Part shown: positions 7,258 through 15,622 of the stretch, one piece after another | Layout: every line of letters starts with the position of its first letter | Numbering within the stretch: the stretch's first letter is position 1 | NCBI GenBank assembly: GCA_963773035.1 | Contig: CAVYZX010000005.1 | Coordinates: 62,001 to 126,000, forward strand | Direction of reading: 5' to 3' | Source: CAVRXZ01 sp963773035 | GTDB taxonomy: Bacteria; Acidobacteriota; Vicinamibacteria; Vicinamibacterales; CAVVIG01 | DNA length: 64,000 nucleotides | The notes under the pieces: generated by a model | What the model saw: the letters and a program-made list of their open reading frames with translations, nothing else | What the model was told of the DNA's origin: nothing | Database searches by the model: none | Translations under genes and position numbers: made by a program

Positions 7258-9276
7258 ATGAGGTCGGTTCTCGCCGCACTGCTGACGTTCGCGTCGTTCA
7301 CAGCGTTCACGTCACTCACGTCATTTACGTCATTTACCACAGGGCAACAGACACCGAGCTCATCGAATGCCGCTGGCTCGCTGAGCCCGCCGCTTTCCCC
7401 ACGCAACGCCAACTATTCGATCGACGCACGGCTCGATCCTGCGACTCGAACCATCACGGCTTCGGAAGTGATCCTGTGGCGAAACACCACGACCAAGAGT
7501 ACGGACGAATTGCAGTTGCATTTGTACTGGAACGCATGGCGCGACAAACACTCGACATGGCTTCGGGAAGCGGCCCTGGGTGGACGAACGTTTCGAGAGC
7601 ACCGTCAAAATGAGTGGGGGCAGATCGACGTGAATTCGATCCGGCTGCTGCCGCCAGACGAAGGCACGCCGCAGCCGAACACCACTGATGCGCAGGCGCA
7701 TCAGCTCTCAACGCGTTTCATCGCGCCAGACGATGGCAACAAAGACGATCGGACGGTCCTTGCGGCGGTTCTTCCTCATGCGGTTCCGCCGGGGGCGAGC
7801 GTCAGAGTCGAAATCAAGTGGACCGCGCATGTCCCTCGAACCTTCGCCAGGACTGGCGCCATCGCCAATTTCTTCTTCATCGCGCAATGGTTTCCGAAGG
7901 TCGGCGTTCTCCAGGAGAACGGATGGAACTGCCATCAATTTCACTTCCCGACCGAGTTCTTCTCGGACTACGGGACCTACGACGTTCGCCTGACGGTCCC
8001 GAAGGGATGGGTGGTTGGTGCTACCGGCGTCCAACGCGAACGCCACGACAACGGCGACAACACGACGACTCATCGCTACTACCAGGACGACGTCCACGAC
8101 TTTGCCTGGACGACGAGTCCGGACTATCTGGAGCCGACCGCGCGTTTCGAGCACCCGACGCTGCCGGCGGTCGACATGAGGCTGCTCTTGCAGCCCGAGC
8201 ACGCAGGACAGGCCCAGCGACACTTCGACGCCACACGAACGGCGCTCAAGTACTACGGCGAATGGTTTGGTGCCTATCCGTACGGCCACATCACGATCGT
8301 CGACCCCGCTTACCAAAGTGATGCCGACGGCATGGAATACCCGACGCTATTCGTCGCAGGCACGAACTGGATCGTTGCCAAACGCGTAACCGTGCCGGAA
8401 AGCGTCACCGTTCACGAAGCCGGACATCAGTTCTGGTATGGGATGGTCGGCAACAACGAGTTCGAGGATGCCTGGATGGACGAGGGATTCAACACATTCT
8501 CCACGGCGCGCGCCATCGCCGAAGCGTACGATCCTCGCTACCTCGAGCGCCGCTACTTTGGCGGCTTCGTGCCGTTCGTTTTCGAAGACTTCGTCCTGAC
8601 CAGAGAGTCCGATGGCGATCGGTGGGCGCGATTCCGTCCTGTGGCCAGGCGTGAGCTGCCTTCCTGGCCCACTTATCGATACTTTCCTTCTCGCCAGAGC
8701 GCCAGCGCGATCTCATACGGCAAGACAGCTCTGTGGCTCAATACGCTGGAGCGTCATCTCGGTTGGCCCACGCTGCAGAAAGTCCTGTCCACGTATTTCT
8801 CCCGCTGGAAATTCGGACACCCGAAACCAGCAGACTTTTTTACCGTGGTGAACGAGGTGACCGGGCGCGATTTCACCTGGTATTTCGATCAGGTGTATCG
8901 GAGCTCCAACGCGTTCGACTACGGCGTCGACGAGCTCAAGAGCGTCGCCGAAGGGAAAGGGTTCACAACGTCTGTCGTCGTGCGCCGCCACGGCGAGGCC
9001 ACGTTTCCCGTTGACGTGGTCACGCGATTCGAGAATGGCCGGACGATTACCGAGCGCTGGGACGGCCTCGACCGTTGGAAGGACTACTCGTACGATGGAG
9101 AATCACGAGCCGTTTCAGCCGAGGTCGATCCAGAGCGCGTCCTCCTGCTGGACGTCAACTACACCAACAACTCGAAGTCGCTGGCCCCCCAGGGAACAGA
9201 AGCGGCTACGAAATGGTCGTTGAAGTGGATGTCCTGGCTCCAGAATTTTCTGATGACCTGGGCTTTTCTCGTGTGA
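7258..9276 (+). CDS. M1-family zinc metallopeptidase (gluzincin aminopeptidase-like), secreted
   Basis: A 672-residue protein starting at ATG 7258. The gluzincin motif HEAGHQFWYG is followed 18 residues later by the Glu of DAWMDEGFNTF, giving a complete HExxH-x18-E zinc site. The N-terminal beta-domain appears as YSIDARLDPATRTI and LHLYWNAWRDK; the GAMEN-like element is DADGMEYPTLF. The N-terminus is a signal-type helix rich in F-T-S (LLTFASFTAFTSLTSF) encoded by a tandem DNA repeat at 7298-7338. The C-terminal region is short relative to classical M1 enzymes, which fits the secreted subclass common in Bacteroidetes and Acidobacteria. It is followed 39 bases later by a membrane protein. Confidence 0.9.
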   Translation: MRSVLAALLTFASFTAFTSLTSFTSFTTGQQTPSSSNAAGSLSPPLSPRNANYSIDARLDPATRTITASEVILWRNTTTKSTDELQLHLYWNAWRDKHSTWLREAALGGRTFREHRQNEWGQIDVNSIRLLPPDEGTPQPNTTDAQAHQLSTRFIAPDDGNKDDRTVLAAVLPHAVPPGASVRVEIKWTAHVPRTFARTGAIANFFFIAQWFPKVGVLQENGWNCHQFHFPTEFFSDYGTYDVRLTVPKGWVVGATGVQRERHDNGDNTTTHRYYQDDVHDFAWTTSPDYLEPTARFEHPTLPAVDMRLLLQPEHAGQAQRHFDATRTALKYYGEWFGAYPYGHITIVDPAYQSDADGMEYPTLFVAGTNWIVAKRVTVPESVTVHEAGHQFWYGMVGNNEFEDAWMDEGFNTFSTARAIAEAYDPRYLERRYFGGFVPFVFEDFVLTRESDGDRWARFRPVARRELPSWPTYRYFPSRQSASAISYGKTALWLNTLERHLGWPTLQKVLSTYFSRWKFGHPKPADFFTVVNEVTGRDFTWYFDQVYRSSNAFDYGVDELKSVAEGKGFTTSVVVRRHGEATFPVDVVTRFENGRTITERWDGLDRWKDYSYDGESRAVSAEVDPERVLLLDVNYTNNSKSLAPQGTEAATKWSLKWMSWLQNFLMTWAFLV

Positions 9277-9315
9277 AGCGAATCGAACGCTGATTTTCGG
9301 AACGAATACATCACC

Positions 9316-10341
9316 ATGTTCACTGTATGGCGTGATGGCATCCGGCGCGTCTGGGAAGCACCGGCGATTCTGCTCGGCGCATGGGCGATCACTCTGCTCG
9401 TCAGCTTGCCTTTTGCGGCGGCGATGAAGGAATTGCTGCAAGATCATTTGGGCGGGAGCCTGGCCGCCGAGACCGCCGCAAGCGGCGTCAACTTCAATTG
9501 GATGCAGGAATTCACCGAACAGGCCAGAGGACTTGGCGCGACCTTCAGACCGGCCGTCGTCGGGTTTGCCGCCGTCGTCGACAACGTGAGTGCGTTCCTG
9601 GATGGCGATTACTTTTCTGCGGGAGACGAGGGCCGCCGTCACACGAGCGTGCTGGTCGGCGCGGCTGCTCTTTACGTTCTCCTATGGATTTTCCTTGCCG
9701 GCGGCGCACTCGACAGGTACGCACGCGATCGGGTCATTTACGCTCACGGGTTCTTCGCCGCGTCAGGGGTGTTCTTCTTCAGGTTTCTGAGGCTGGCAAT
9801 CCTGATGGGGATCGTATACGTCTTCATGTTCGGGTCGCTGCATCCCTGGATGTTCAAGACGCTCTATCCCCGGCTGACGCATGAGATTTCCGTCGAGCGC
9901 ACGGCTGCCTTCATTCGCTTCGCCTTCTACGCGCTGTTCGGCGGCGCCTTGATCGGCTGCAACATCGTGTTCGACTACGCTAAGGTACGTGCCGTGGTCG
10001 AGGACCGGCGCAGCATGTTGGGCGCGACAACAGCCGCTCTCCGGTTCGTTTCGCAGAACCTGACGGCGGTCCTTGGTCTCTACCTGTTGAATATCGTGAT
10101 GTTTCTGGTCGCGCTCGGCGCCTATGCGGTCGTCGCGCCTGGAGCCGGTGGGACCGGATGGTCGATGTGGCTCGGCGTTTTCGTCGGACAGCTGTTCATC
10201 GCGGCGCGCGTCTGGGTGAAGCTCGCGTTCTGGGCCTCCGAGACGGCGCTATTCCAGCGGCGTGCCGCCCACGCAATGTACGTGGCGGCGCCTGTGACTC
10301 AATGGCCCGATTCCCCGATGGCTGAAAGCGTCGGGCGATGA
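9316..10341 (+). CDS. Polytopic membrane protein of unknown function
   Basis: A 341-residue protein with about six hydrophobic segments, including ILLGAWAITLLVSLPFAAA, LVGAAALYVLLWIFLAGGAL, LAILMGIVYVFMFGSL, FAFYALFGGALIGCNIVF, VLGLYLLNIVMFLVALGAY and WLGVFVGQLFIAARVW. A long extracytoplasmic loop follows the first helix. No catalytic motif is recognised. It lies just downstream of the M1 peptidase in the same direction, so co-expression is likely. The architecture resembles the loosely defined transporter-like or 'DUF4013/YIP-like' bundles; this is a weak impression only. Confidence 0.7.
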   Translation: MFTVWRDGIRRVWEAPAILLGAWAITLLVSLPFAAAMKELLQDHLGGSLAAETAASGVNFNWMQEFTEQARGLGATFRPAVVGFAAVVDNVSAFLDGDYFSAGDEGRRHTSVLVGAAALYVLLWIFLAGGALDRYARDRVIYAHGFFAASGVFFFRFLRLAILMGIVYVFMFGSLHPWMFKTLYPRLTHEISVERTAAFIRFAFYALFGGALIGCNIVFDYAKVRAVVEDRRSMLGATTAALRFVSQNLTAVLGLYLLNIVMFLVALGAYAVVAPGAGGTGWSMWLGVFVGQLFIAARVWVKLAFWASETALFQRRAAHAMYVAAPVTQWPDSPMAESVGR

Positions 10342-10390
10342 GCGAAGTGACGCTGGAAATTCAGGCAAGCTCGGGCGTTAGGCATTACCC

Positions 10391-10468
10391 ATGAAAAAGT
10401 GGCTGACATGGGTCATCATCGGCGGCCCGGTCCTCGTGTACGCCATTGGCAAGTGGTTGACCCGCTGA
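10391..10468 (+). CDS. Possible 25-residue membrane micropeptide
   Basis: A short frame, ATG 10391 to TGA 10466-10468, encodes MKKWLTWVIIGGPVLVYAIG followed by KWLTR: a Lys-flanked hydrophobic helix with a basic end. It sits between the membrane protein and the convergent winged-helix gene. No strong Shine-Dalgarno element is seen. The composition is exactly that of known small membrane proteins, but chance cannot be excluded. Confidence 0.3.
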   Translation: MKKWLTWVIIGGPVLVYAIGKWLTR

Positions 10469-10499
10469 TGGGCGAGCCAGGTGGGATCGCCGTTGTTGC

Positions 10500-10892
10500 C
10501 TAACTGACCTGCTCGAGCCCGTCGCCGTCCGAAAACTTGTATCCGACGCCCCAGACGGTCAGCAAATACTGAGGCCGCGCCGAGTCCGGCTCAACCCGCC
10601 GCCGGAGCCGTTTCACGAGGGCATCCACACTGCGGTCGGTCACCGTTGAACTGCGGCGCGACAATTTTGTCAAAAGGGCCTCGCGGCTGAACACGATGCC
10701 TGCGTTCGATGCCAGCAAGTGCAGCAGCCGGAACTCGCGGTCGGTCAGCTTGACGTCTCGACCCTCGACCCGTACCCGGCGGCGGGGCGGGTCAATTTCG
10801 ACGCCATGCACGCGCACGACGCTCGGCCTGGCTCTACTCATTCCTTTACGCGTCGTCATCATCAACCCGTCGCTCCAGCTCATTAGACTCAC
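10500..10892 (-). CDS. Winged-helix DNA-binding protein (OmpR/PhoB effector domain) without a receiver domain
   Basis: The 130-residue protein is almost entirely a Trans_reg_C winged helix: VRVHGVEIDPPRRRVRVEGRD, then LTDREFRLLHLLASNAG, FSREALLTKL and the recognition helix region DRSVDALVKRLRRRVEP, ending with the wing YLLTVWGVGYKF. A normal OmpR-type response regulator has an N-terminal phospho-receiver of about 120 residues; here only some 25 residues precede the DNA-binding domain and upstream DNA does not encode a receiver. Start is GTG 10892 or ATG 10883. No histidine kinase is nearby. It is either a stand-alone regulator or a truncated one. Confidence 0.8.
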   Translation of the reverse strand: MSLMSWSDGLMMTTRKGMSRARPSVVRVHGVEIDPPRRRVRVEGRDVKLTDREFRLLHLLASNAGIVFSREALLTKLSRRSSTVTDRSVDALVKRLRRRVEPDSARPQYLLTVWGVGYKFSDGDGLEQVS

Positions 10893-11120
10893 GCTCCATC
10901 GATTTAGACGAAGAAATCAGATTGACGGTCCACTTCCAGTGCTTTAGCTCGGATTGAAGGCGTGGCCGACGTTGCCGTAGCGATCTGCATCTGCTTTCCT
11001 ATCAAATACGAATGGCGGGCGGAGATTGTTTAGCCGGTCTCGGTATTAGCGAGACGGTTCCGGAGGGAAGACGGATACCTGAAAACTGGTACTGGTATGT
11101 TTGCCAGATAGGGTGGCCGC
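10893..11120. other. Spacer between transketolase 3' end and the winged-helix gene, with an inverted repeat
   Basis: No gene is supported here. The segment is relatively AT-rich and contains a short inverted repeat, GTCTCG...CGAGAC (11037-11055), and a direct repeat ACTGGT-ACTGGT near 11087. It lies downstream of transketolase and upstream of the regulator, both on the minus strand, so it would hold the regulator's promoter. No T-run follows the hairpin, so a terminator is not supported. Confidence 0.4.
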
Positions 11121-13019
11121 CTATCGCCCCGCGGCCACTGGTTTCTGCGCAGTGACGGTCCGTACGGCGTCGATGATGTGACGGGCAGAGATCCCGAATC
11201 GCTCGAGGAGCTCGGTGGGTTTTCCGCTTCGCGGAATTTCTCGCACCGCTAACCGGTGCACGACAAAGCCGGCCTCAGCGACAGCCTCGGCGACGGCGTC
11301 ACCGATTCCGCCTGCCGCATAATGATCCTCTACGGTAATCAGACAGCCGCCGGTCGCGCGAGCCGCACTGAGCAGCGCGTCGCGGTCGACTGGTGACACC
11401 GAGTACAGATCCACGACTCGAATCGACGTGCCGGATTTCTTGAGCTCCTCATACGCGGCGAGAGCTTCGAAGACCGTCACACCCGCACCGATGACGGTCG
11501 CGGCATCCTGAGAGCTCTCACGCACGACCTTCAAGCCGCCGATCCTGAACGCCTCGTCATTCGGGTAGATCACTTTCGTCTTCGGGCGGCTGGTTCGCAA
11601 GTAGGCCGGTCCCGGATGATAGGCCATCAGCGCGACGAGCTTTTCCGTGCTGACGGCGTCGCAGGGATAGAGCACCGTCATGTTCGGTTGGGCCCGGCAC
11701 ATGGCGAGATCTTCCAGCGCCATTTGTGACGGTCCGTCCTCGCCGATCGACACGCCGGCGTGCGAACCAGCCAGCTTGATGCCGACATTGCTGATCGCAG
11801 CCATTCTGATGAAGTCCGCCGCGCGCGACAGAAAACATGCAAATGTCGAGGGGAACGGAATCGCTCCGCGTGCGGCCAGGCCCATCGCAGCTCCTACCAT
11901 GGCCTGCTCCGCAATGAAGTTCTCGTAGAAGCGATCGGGAAACGCTTTCTCGAACGCCTCGCTGAACGTCGAATTCTTCACGTCGGCGTCGAGCGCAACC
12001 ACTCGGCTGTCGACTTGTCCGAGCTTGACGATGGCGGTTCCATACGCCTCACGCGTCGCGACCTCATCGCCAAGCTTGTAGGAAGGTTGTGCAGGCGCCT
12101 CGACCTTTCCGGCCGGACGCGATCGGACTGTTGGCTTCGGGATCTCTCGTGTGAGATCAACGCCGGCTGGGACTGTTTCGAGCTGTTGCTGGAGCTCGGC
12201 GAGCGCACGATCGAGCTCCTCGCCCTTCTTGAAGGCACGACCGTGCCAGCCGTCCTTTCCTTCCACGAACGAGACACCCTTGCCTTTGATCGTCCGCGCG
12301 AGAATCATCGTCGGCCGGCCCTTCGTGGCTCGGGCTTCGGCGCACGCGTCCAGCAACGCGCTCATGTCGTGACCATCGACGACGATGGCGTGCCAGCCGA
12401 AGGCGCTCCAGCGCCGCCGAAACTCCTCCATGTCGTGGCGCCACATCGTCGCCCGGCTCTGGCCGAGCGCGTTGACATCGGTGATGCCGCAGAGATTGTC
12501 GAGCTTGTCCATCACTGCAACGTCCGCCGCTTCCCAGACCGAACCTTCCGCCGACTCTCCATCACCGAGCAGCACATACGTGCGATAGTCCGATTGGATC
12601 CGCCTGGCATTCAACGCGCTGCCTACGGCCGCGCAGATACCTTGACCAAGCGATCCGGTCGCGACGTCGACAAACGGCAGACGTGGCGTTGGGTGTCCCT
12701 CGAGATCGGAATCGAGCCTCCTGAGGCTCAACAGATCTTCGCGATCGAATGCGCCGGCCTCCGCCCACGCGGCATAAAGAATGGGTGCCGCATGTCCTTT
12801 CGAAAGCACGAACCGATCGCTGTCGGCGAGACTCGGGTCCCGAGGATCGAAGCGCATTTCCGCAAAAAACAACGCGGCCATGATGTCGGCTGCCGAACAG
12901 CAGCTCGTGGGATGACCGCTTCCGGCCTCCGACGTCGACCTCAGCGAATCGATACGCAGCCGTGTTGCGATGTTTTTCAGCGCAGGAAGTAGTAAAGAGC
13001 GGTCCAAGTTCGACTCCAC
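11121..13019 (-). CDS. tkt: Transketolase (single-chain, short animal-type)
   Basis: Transfers two-carbon ketol units between sugar phosphates in the non-oxidative pentose phosphate pathway, using thiamine diphosphate. The 632-residue length matches the shorter transketolase class related to animal TKT. The thiamine-binding region is GDGESAEGSVWEAADVAV with the Mg-ligand stretch ITDVNALGQS; substrate-binding LSKGHAAPILYAAW and the catalytic Glu region ENFIAEQAMVGAAMGLA are intact. The C-terminal domain starts near residue 500 (VIGAGVTVFEALAAYE). The ATG at 13019 is immediately preceded by an AGGGCTT heptamer array, so the ribosome-binding site must lie within or beside the repeat. No other pentose-phosphate gene is adjacent. 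Confidence 0.95.
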   Translation of the reverse strand: MESNLDRSLLLPALKNIATRLRIDSLRSTSEAGSGHPTSCCSAADIMAALFFAEMRFDPRDPSLADSDRFVLSKGHAAPILYAAWAEAGAFDREDLLSLRRLDSDLEGHPTPRLPFVDVATGSLGQGICAAVGSALNARRIQSDYRTYVLLGDGESAEGSVWEAADVAVMDKLDNLCGITDVNALGQSRATMWRHDMEEFRRRWSAFGWHAIVVDGHDMSALLDACAEARATKGRPTMILARTIKGKGVSFVEGKDGWHGRAFKKGEELDRALAELQQQLETVPAGVDLTREIPKPTVRSRPAGKVEAPAQPSYKLGDEVATREAYGTAIVKLGQVDSRVVALDADVKNSTFSEAFEKAFPDRFYENFIAEQAMVGAAMGLAARGAIPFPSTFACFLSRAADFIRMAAISNVGIKLAGSHAGVSIGEDGPSQMALEDLAMCRAQPNMTVLYPCDAVSTEKLVALMAYHPGPAYLRTSRPKTKVIYPNDEAFRIGGLKVVRESSQDAATVIGAGVTVFEALAAYEELKKSGTSIRVVDLYSVSPVDRDALLSAARATGGCLITVEDHYAAGGIGDAVAEAVAEAGFVVHRLAVREIPRSGKPTELLERFGISARHIIDAVRTVTAQKPVAAGR

Positions 13020-13020
13020 T

Positions 13021-13057
13021 ATTCAGGGCTTAGGGCTCAGGGCTTAGGGCTTAGGGC
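13021..13057. repeat. Heptamer array AGGGCTT/AGGGCTC
   Basis: Five tandem copies of a 7-base unit (AGGGCTT, AGGGCTC variants) immediately upstream of the transketolase start. The same unit recurs at 27753, 47592 and 49150, always at a gene boundary. This is a low-complexity array without spacers, so it is not a CRISPR. Confidence 0.85.
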
Positions 13058-13079
13058 TCCAAGGTTCAGCCCGCAGATT

Positions 13080-13997
13080 CTAAATCAATCTTCGATCGGT
13101 TGAGTTCACCGCCAGATCTAACCATTCTGCAAGCGCGAGGCCGTACGCGGCAGTTGCTGTCTCACCTTTCTGATAGCTCTGGCTTTCACGGCTCAGAACG
13201 CGGGCGGCATCCTGGGCATAGTCGGCATGTGGGGCAACCACGGCGGCCTTTCGGTAATCTGGATCGGCGTGCAGCGCCGCCAGCCGGCACAATACCCGAG
13301 CCGCGTTGCAGTTATCGACGAGCGGCTGATGTCGATCGAGCGTCGAGGCCCAGAAGGCCCCAGCCTCCTCGTCCCACAACGAACGTCGGGCGAACTGCAT
13401 CAGCTCCTCCGCCAGCATCGAATACGGCAGGCGCGCGCTGACGTCGTAAGCCGTGAGAAGAGCCATGGACAGATCGACATGATCGGTGAGTTGACCCCGC
13501 ATCGAACGGGCACGGCCTGTCGAATGAGCCAGACCTTCTTCAGGCTGATAGGCTGACGCCACGATCCTCTCGAGTTCGTCGACGGCGCGAGCAACCAGAT
13601 TGCTGGAATCGCGTACCTGACTCCAGACGAGACAAGCGTCGACTGACGATGCTGCCGCGTCGACCGCAGAATCCCGACCCCACTCCCGCACCAGCTCGGC
13701 GGCCACCGTGTTGCCGGCGTCATGAATGCGTTCGTCTGCAGAGAGAGTCGCCGCCTCCGAGAACACCGCAAGCCAGGCGGCACGCTGAGTCGTGGTCTCG
13801 TCGGCTGCTTGACGCTCGAGAGCACGCGCCAGGGCAGGTTCGAGAGCGTTGCACACGTCGCTTCGTCCTGTCGCTCGATAACGACGGAGGAGAAACATCA
13901 ACGCGAGCGCGTCGAGCACGTCGTGGCTCGGCACGGTCGCCACGATGTCGTCGGTGATCGACTCGATCGCGTCCCAACCCATCGCGCCGGGATCCAT
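13080..13997 (-). CDS. Helical protein resembling the alpha/alpha-toroid part of YyaL/DUF255 proteins
   Basis: A 305-residue, strongly helical protein. The stretches AYQPEEGLAHSTGRARSMRG, LTDHVDLSMALLTAYDVS and SLWDEEAGAFWAST, followed by DNCNAARVLCRLAAL, match the pattern of the (alpha/alpha) barrel in thioredoxin-domain YyaL/SSP411-type proteins ('D.A.....L..A...TG...YL..A'). The N-terminal thioredoxin domain is absent. No catalytic residues can be assigned. It is divergent from the DUF4149 gene with a 20-base gap. The family resemblance is moderate; function unknown. Confidence 0.55.
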   Translation of the reverse strand: MDPGAMGWDAIESITDDIVATVPSHDVLDALALMFLLRRYRATGRSDVCNALEPALARALERQAADETTTQRAAWLAVFSEAATLSADERIHDAGNTVAAELVREWGRDSAVDAAASSVDACLVWSQVRDSSNLVARAVDELERIVASAYQPEEGLAHSTGRARSMRGQLTDHVDLSMALLTAYDVSARLPYSMLAEELMQFARRSLWDEEAGAFWASTLDRHQPLVDNCNAARVLCRLAALHADPDYRKAAVVAPHADYAQDAARVLSRESQSYQKGETATAAYGLALAEWLDLAVNSTDRRLI

Positions 13998-14017
13998 CGC
14001 ACAATTATAATGGCGCG

Positions 14018-14506
14018 ATGTTCGTCGTCCGTCAGATTGGCCTGGTGGCTCTTGCGGTGTGGCTCGGCGGTATGAGCGTGATCGGGTTTCTCGTCGCGCC
14101 CTTGATTTTCCGCGTGCTCGAGGCCGCCGATCCTCACAACGGCCGTGTGCTCGCAGGCGCCCTGTTCGGGGAAGTCCTGCGAGGGTTTCATCTCCTGGCT
14201 TACGCCTGTGGGGTGATCCTTCTGCTCAGTCTGCTGATCATCAAGTTCGTGGGGCCACCGCCAGGGGCTTTCAAGGTGCGAATCAGCCTCGTAACCCTGA
14301 TGCTCGCCATCGCGGTCTACTCCGGAGTGCCTCTCACCAGGGCGCTGACCAGCCTTCAGTCGAGCGTCGCTGTACCGATCCACACGCTGGAGGAAACCGA
14401 TCCGATACGGAATCGCTTCGACCGGCTGCACGCGACCTCGACCGCGTTGTGGACGGTCAACATCGCGCTCGGGCTGATCTCCCTCGCGTGGTACGCGCGA
14501 GAATGA
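14018..14506 (+). CDS. DUF4149-type membrane protein
   Basis: A 162-residue protein with four hydrophobic segments: VALAVWLGGMSVIGFLVAPLIF, HLLAYACGVILLLSLLIIKF, ISLVTLMLAIAVYSGVPL and VNIALGLISLAWYA. The WLGGMSVIGFLVAP opening and the FDRLHATSTALW motif before the last helix are characteristic of DUF4149 (TMEM205-like) proteins. The stop overlaps the start of the dehydrogenase (ATGATG), implying translational coupling. The biochemical role is unknown. Confidence 0.8.
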   Translation: MFVVRQIGLVALAVWLGGMSVIGFLVAPLIFRVLEAADPHNGRVLAGALFGEVLRGFHLLAYACGVILLLSLLIIKFVGPPPGAFKVRISLVTLMLAIAVYSGVPLTRALTSLQSSVAVPIHTLEETDPIRNRFDRLHATSTALWTVNIALGLISLAWYARE

Positions 14507-15510
14507 TGCGTGTCATTACTCTCATTCCTGGAGATGGCATCGGTCCTGAAGTCACCGAAGCTGTCGTTCGCATTCTGAAAGCGTCTGGCGTCGCGATCGA
14601 ATGGGAACGTCATCTTGCAGGCGAGCTCGCCGTCAAGAAAACGGGCTCGACGCTGCCACACGAACTGCTCGATTCCATCCGGCGCAACAAGGTCGCGCTC
14701 AAGGGCCCGGTCACCACACCCATCGGAGAAGGGTTTACCAGCGTGAACGTGGGTTTGCGCAAAGAGCTCGACCTCTATGCCAACCTCAGGCCCGTCTGGA
14801 ACCTGCCGGGTGTCCGCACCGTGTTTTCTGATGTCGATCTGGTGATCGTTCGAGAGAACACCGAGGATCTCTACGCCGGTCTCGAACATCAAGTCGTCCC
14901 GGGAGTCGTCGAGAGCCTGAAAATCATCACCGAGCGGGCGTCCACTCGGATAGCCGAGTTCGCGTTCGCCTACGCGCGACGGCACGGACGCAAGAGAGTG
15001 ACGGCGATCCACAAAGCCAACATCATGAAGCTCTCCGACGGGCTGTTTCTCGAATGCACGCGGCGGGTCGCCCGCAACTGGCCCGACGTCGCGTACGACG
15101 AACGGATCGTCGATGCCGCGTGCATGCAGCTCGTGCTGAAGCCGACACAATTCGACCTGCTCGTCATGCCGAATCTTTACGGCGACATCGTCTCGGACCT
15201 GTGCGCGGGACTCGTTGGCGGTCTCGGACTCGTGGGCGCGGCCAATCTTGGTACCGACATCGGCGTCTTCGAAGCGGTCCACGGAAGCGCGCCAGACATC
15301 GCTGGCAAGAATGTCGCCAATCCGACGGCACTGCTGCTATCAGCCATCCTGATGCTGCGTCACATCGACGAGAACGAAGGAGCCGATCGAATCATGCGGG
15401 CGCTGACCTCGGTGCTGGCGGAAGGTCGCCACCGGACGCGGGATATTGCGGGAACAGCCAGCACTTCGGAATTCGCCGACGCAATCTGCCGGGCGGCGGA
15501 AGCCCTCTAG
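14503..15510 (+). CDS. NAD-type isocitrate/isopropylmalate dehydrogenase family enzyme
   Basis: A 335-residue beta-decarboxylating dehydrogenase. Visible family motifs are IPGDGIGPEV at the N-terminus, the substrate arginine block SVNVGLRKELDLYANLRPV, RENTEDLYAGLEH, the catalytic lysine region HKANIMKLSDGLF, YDERIVDAACMQLV and the Mg-binding NLYGDIVSDLCAGLVGG. The combination of S-x-N-V-x-L-R-K and 'ENTEDLYAG' favours NAD-dependent isocitrate dehydrogenase over isopropylmalate dehydrogenase; homoisocitrate or tartrate activity cannot be ruled out. No leuCD genes are nearby, which also argues against leucine synthesis. It overlaps the DUF4149 gene by 4 bases. Confidence 0.88.
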   Translation: MMRVITLIPGDGIGPEVTEAVVRILKASGVAIEWERHLAGELAVKKTGSTLPHELLDSIRRNKVALKGPVTTPIGEGFTSVNVGLRKELDLYANLRPVWNLPGVRTVFSDVDLVIVRENTEDLYAGLEHQVVPGVVESLKIITERASTRIAEFAFAYARRHGRKRVTAIHKANIMKLSDGLFLECTRRVARNWPDVAYDERIVDAACMQLVLKPTQFDLLVMPNLYGDIVSDLCAGLVGGLGLVGAANLGTDIGVFEAVHGSAPDIAGKNVANPTALLLSAILMLRHIDENEGADRIMRALTSVLAEGRHRTRDIAGTASTSEFADAICRAAEAL

Positions 15511-15622
15511 AAACAGCAGTTGGATCGGTTTCTGACGGAACGTTTCATGGGAGGCGGCGGCGCGGGCCGGCGCGTTGAACCTACCGACTCCCAAATGTCG
15601 CTGTGCTATAGTCCGACCACAG

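Noticed and set aside
14059..14502. 148-residue N-terminal extension of the dehydrogenase
   Set aside because: This segment overlaps the DUF4149 gene in another frame and lacks homology; the enzyme begins at MRVITLIPGDGIG.
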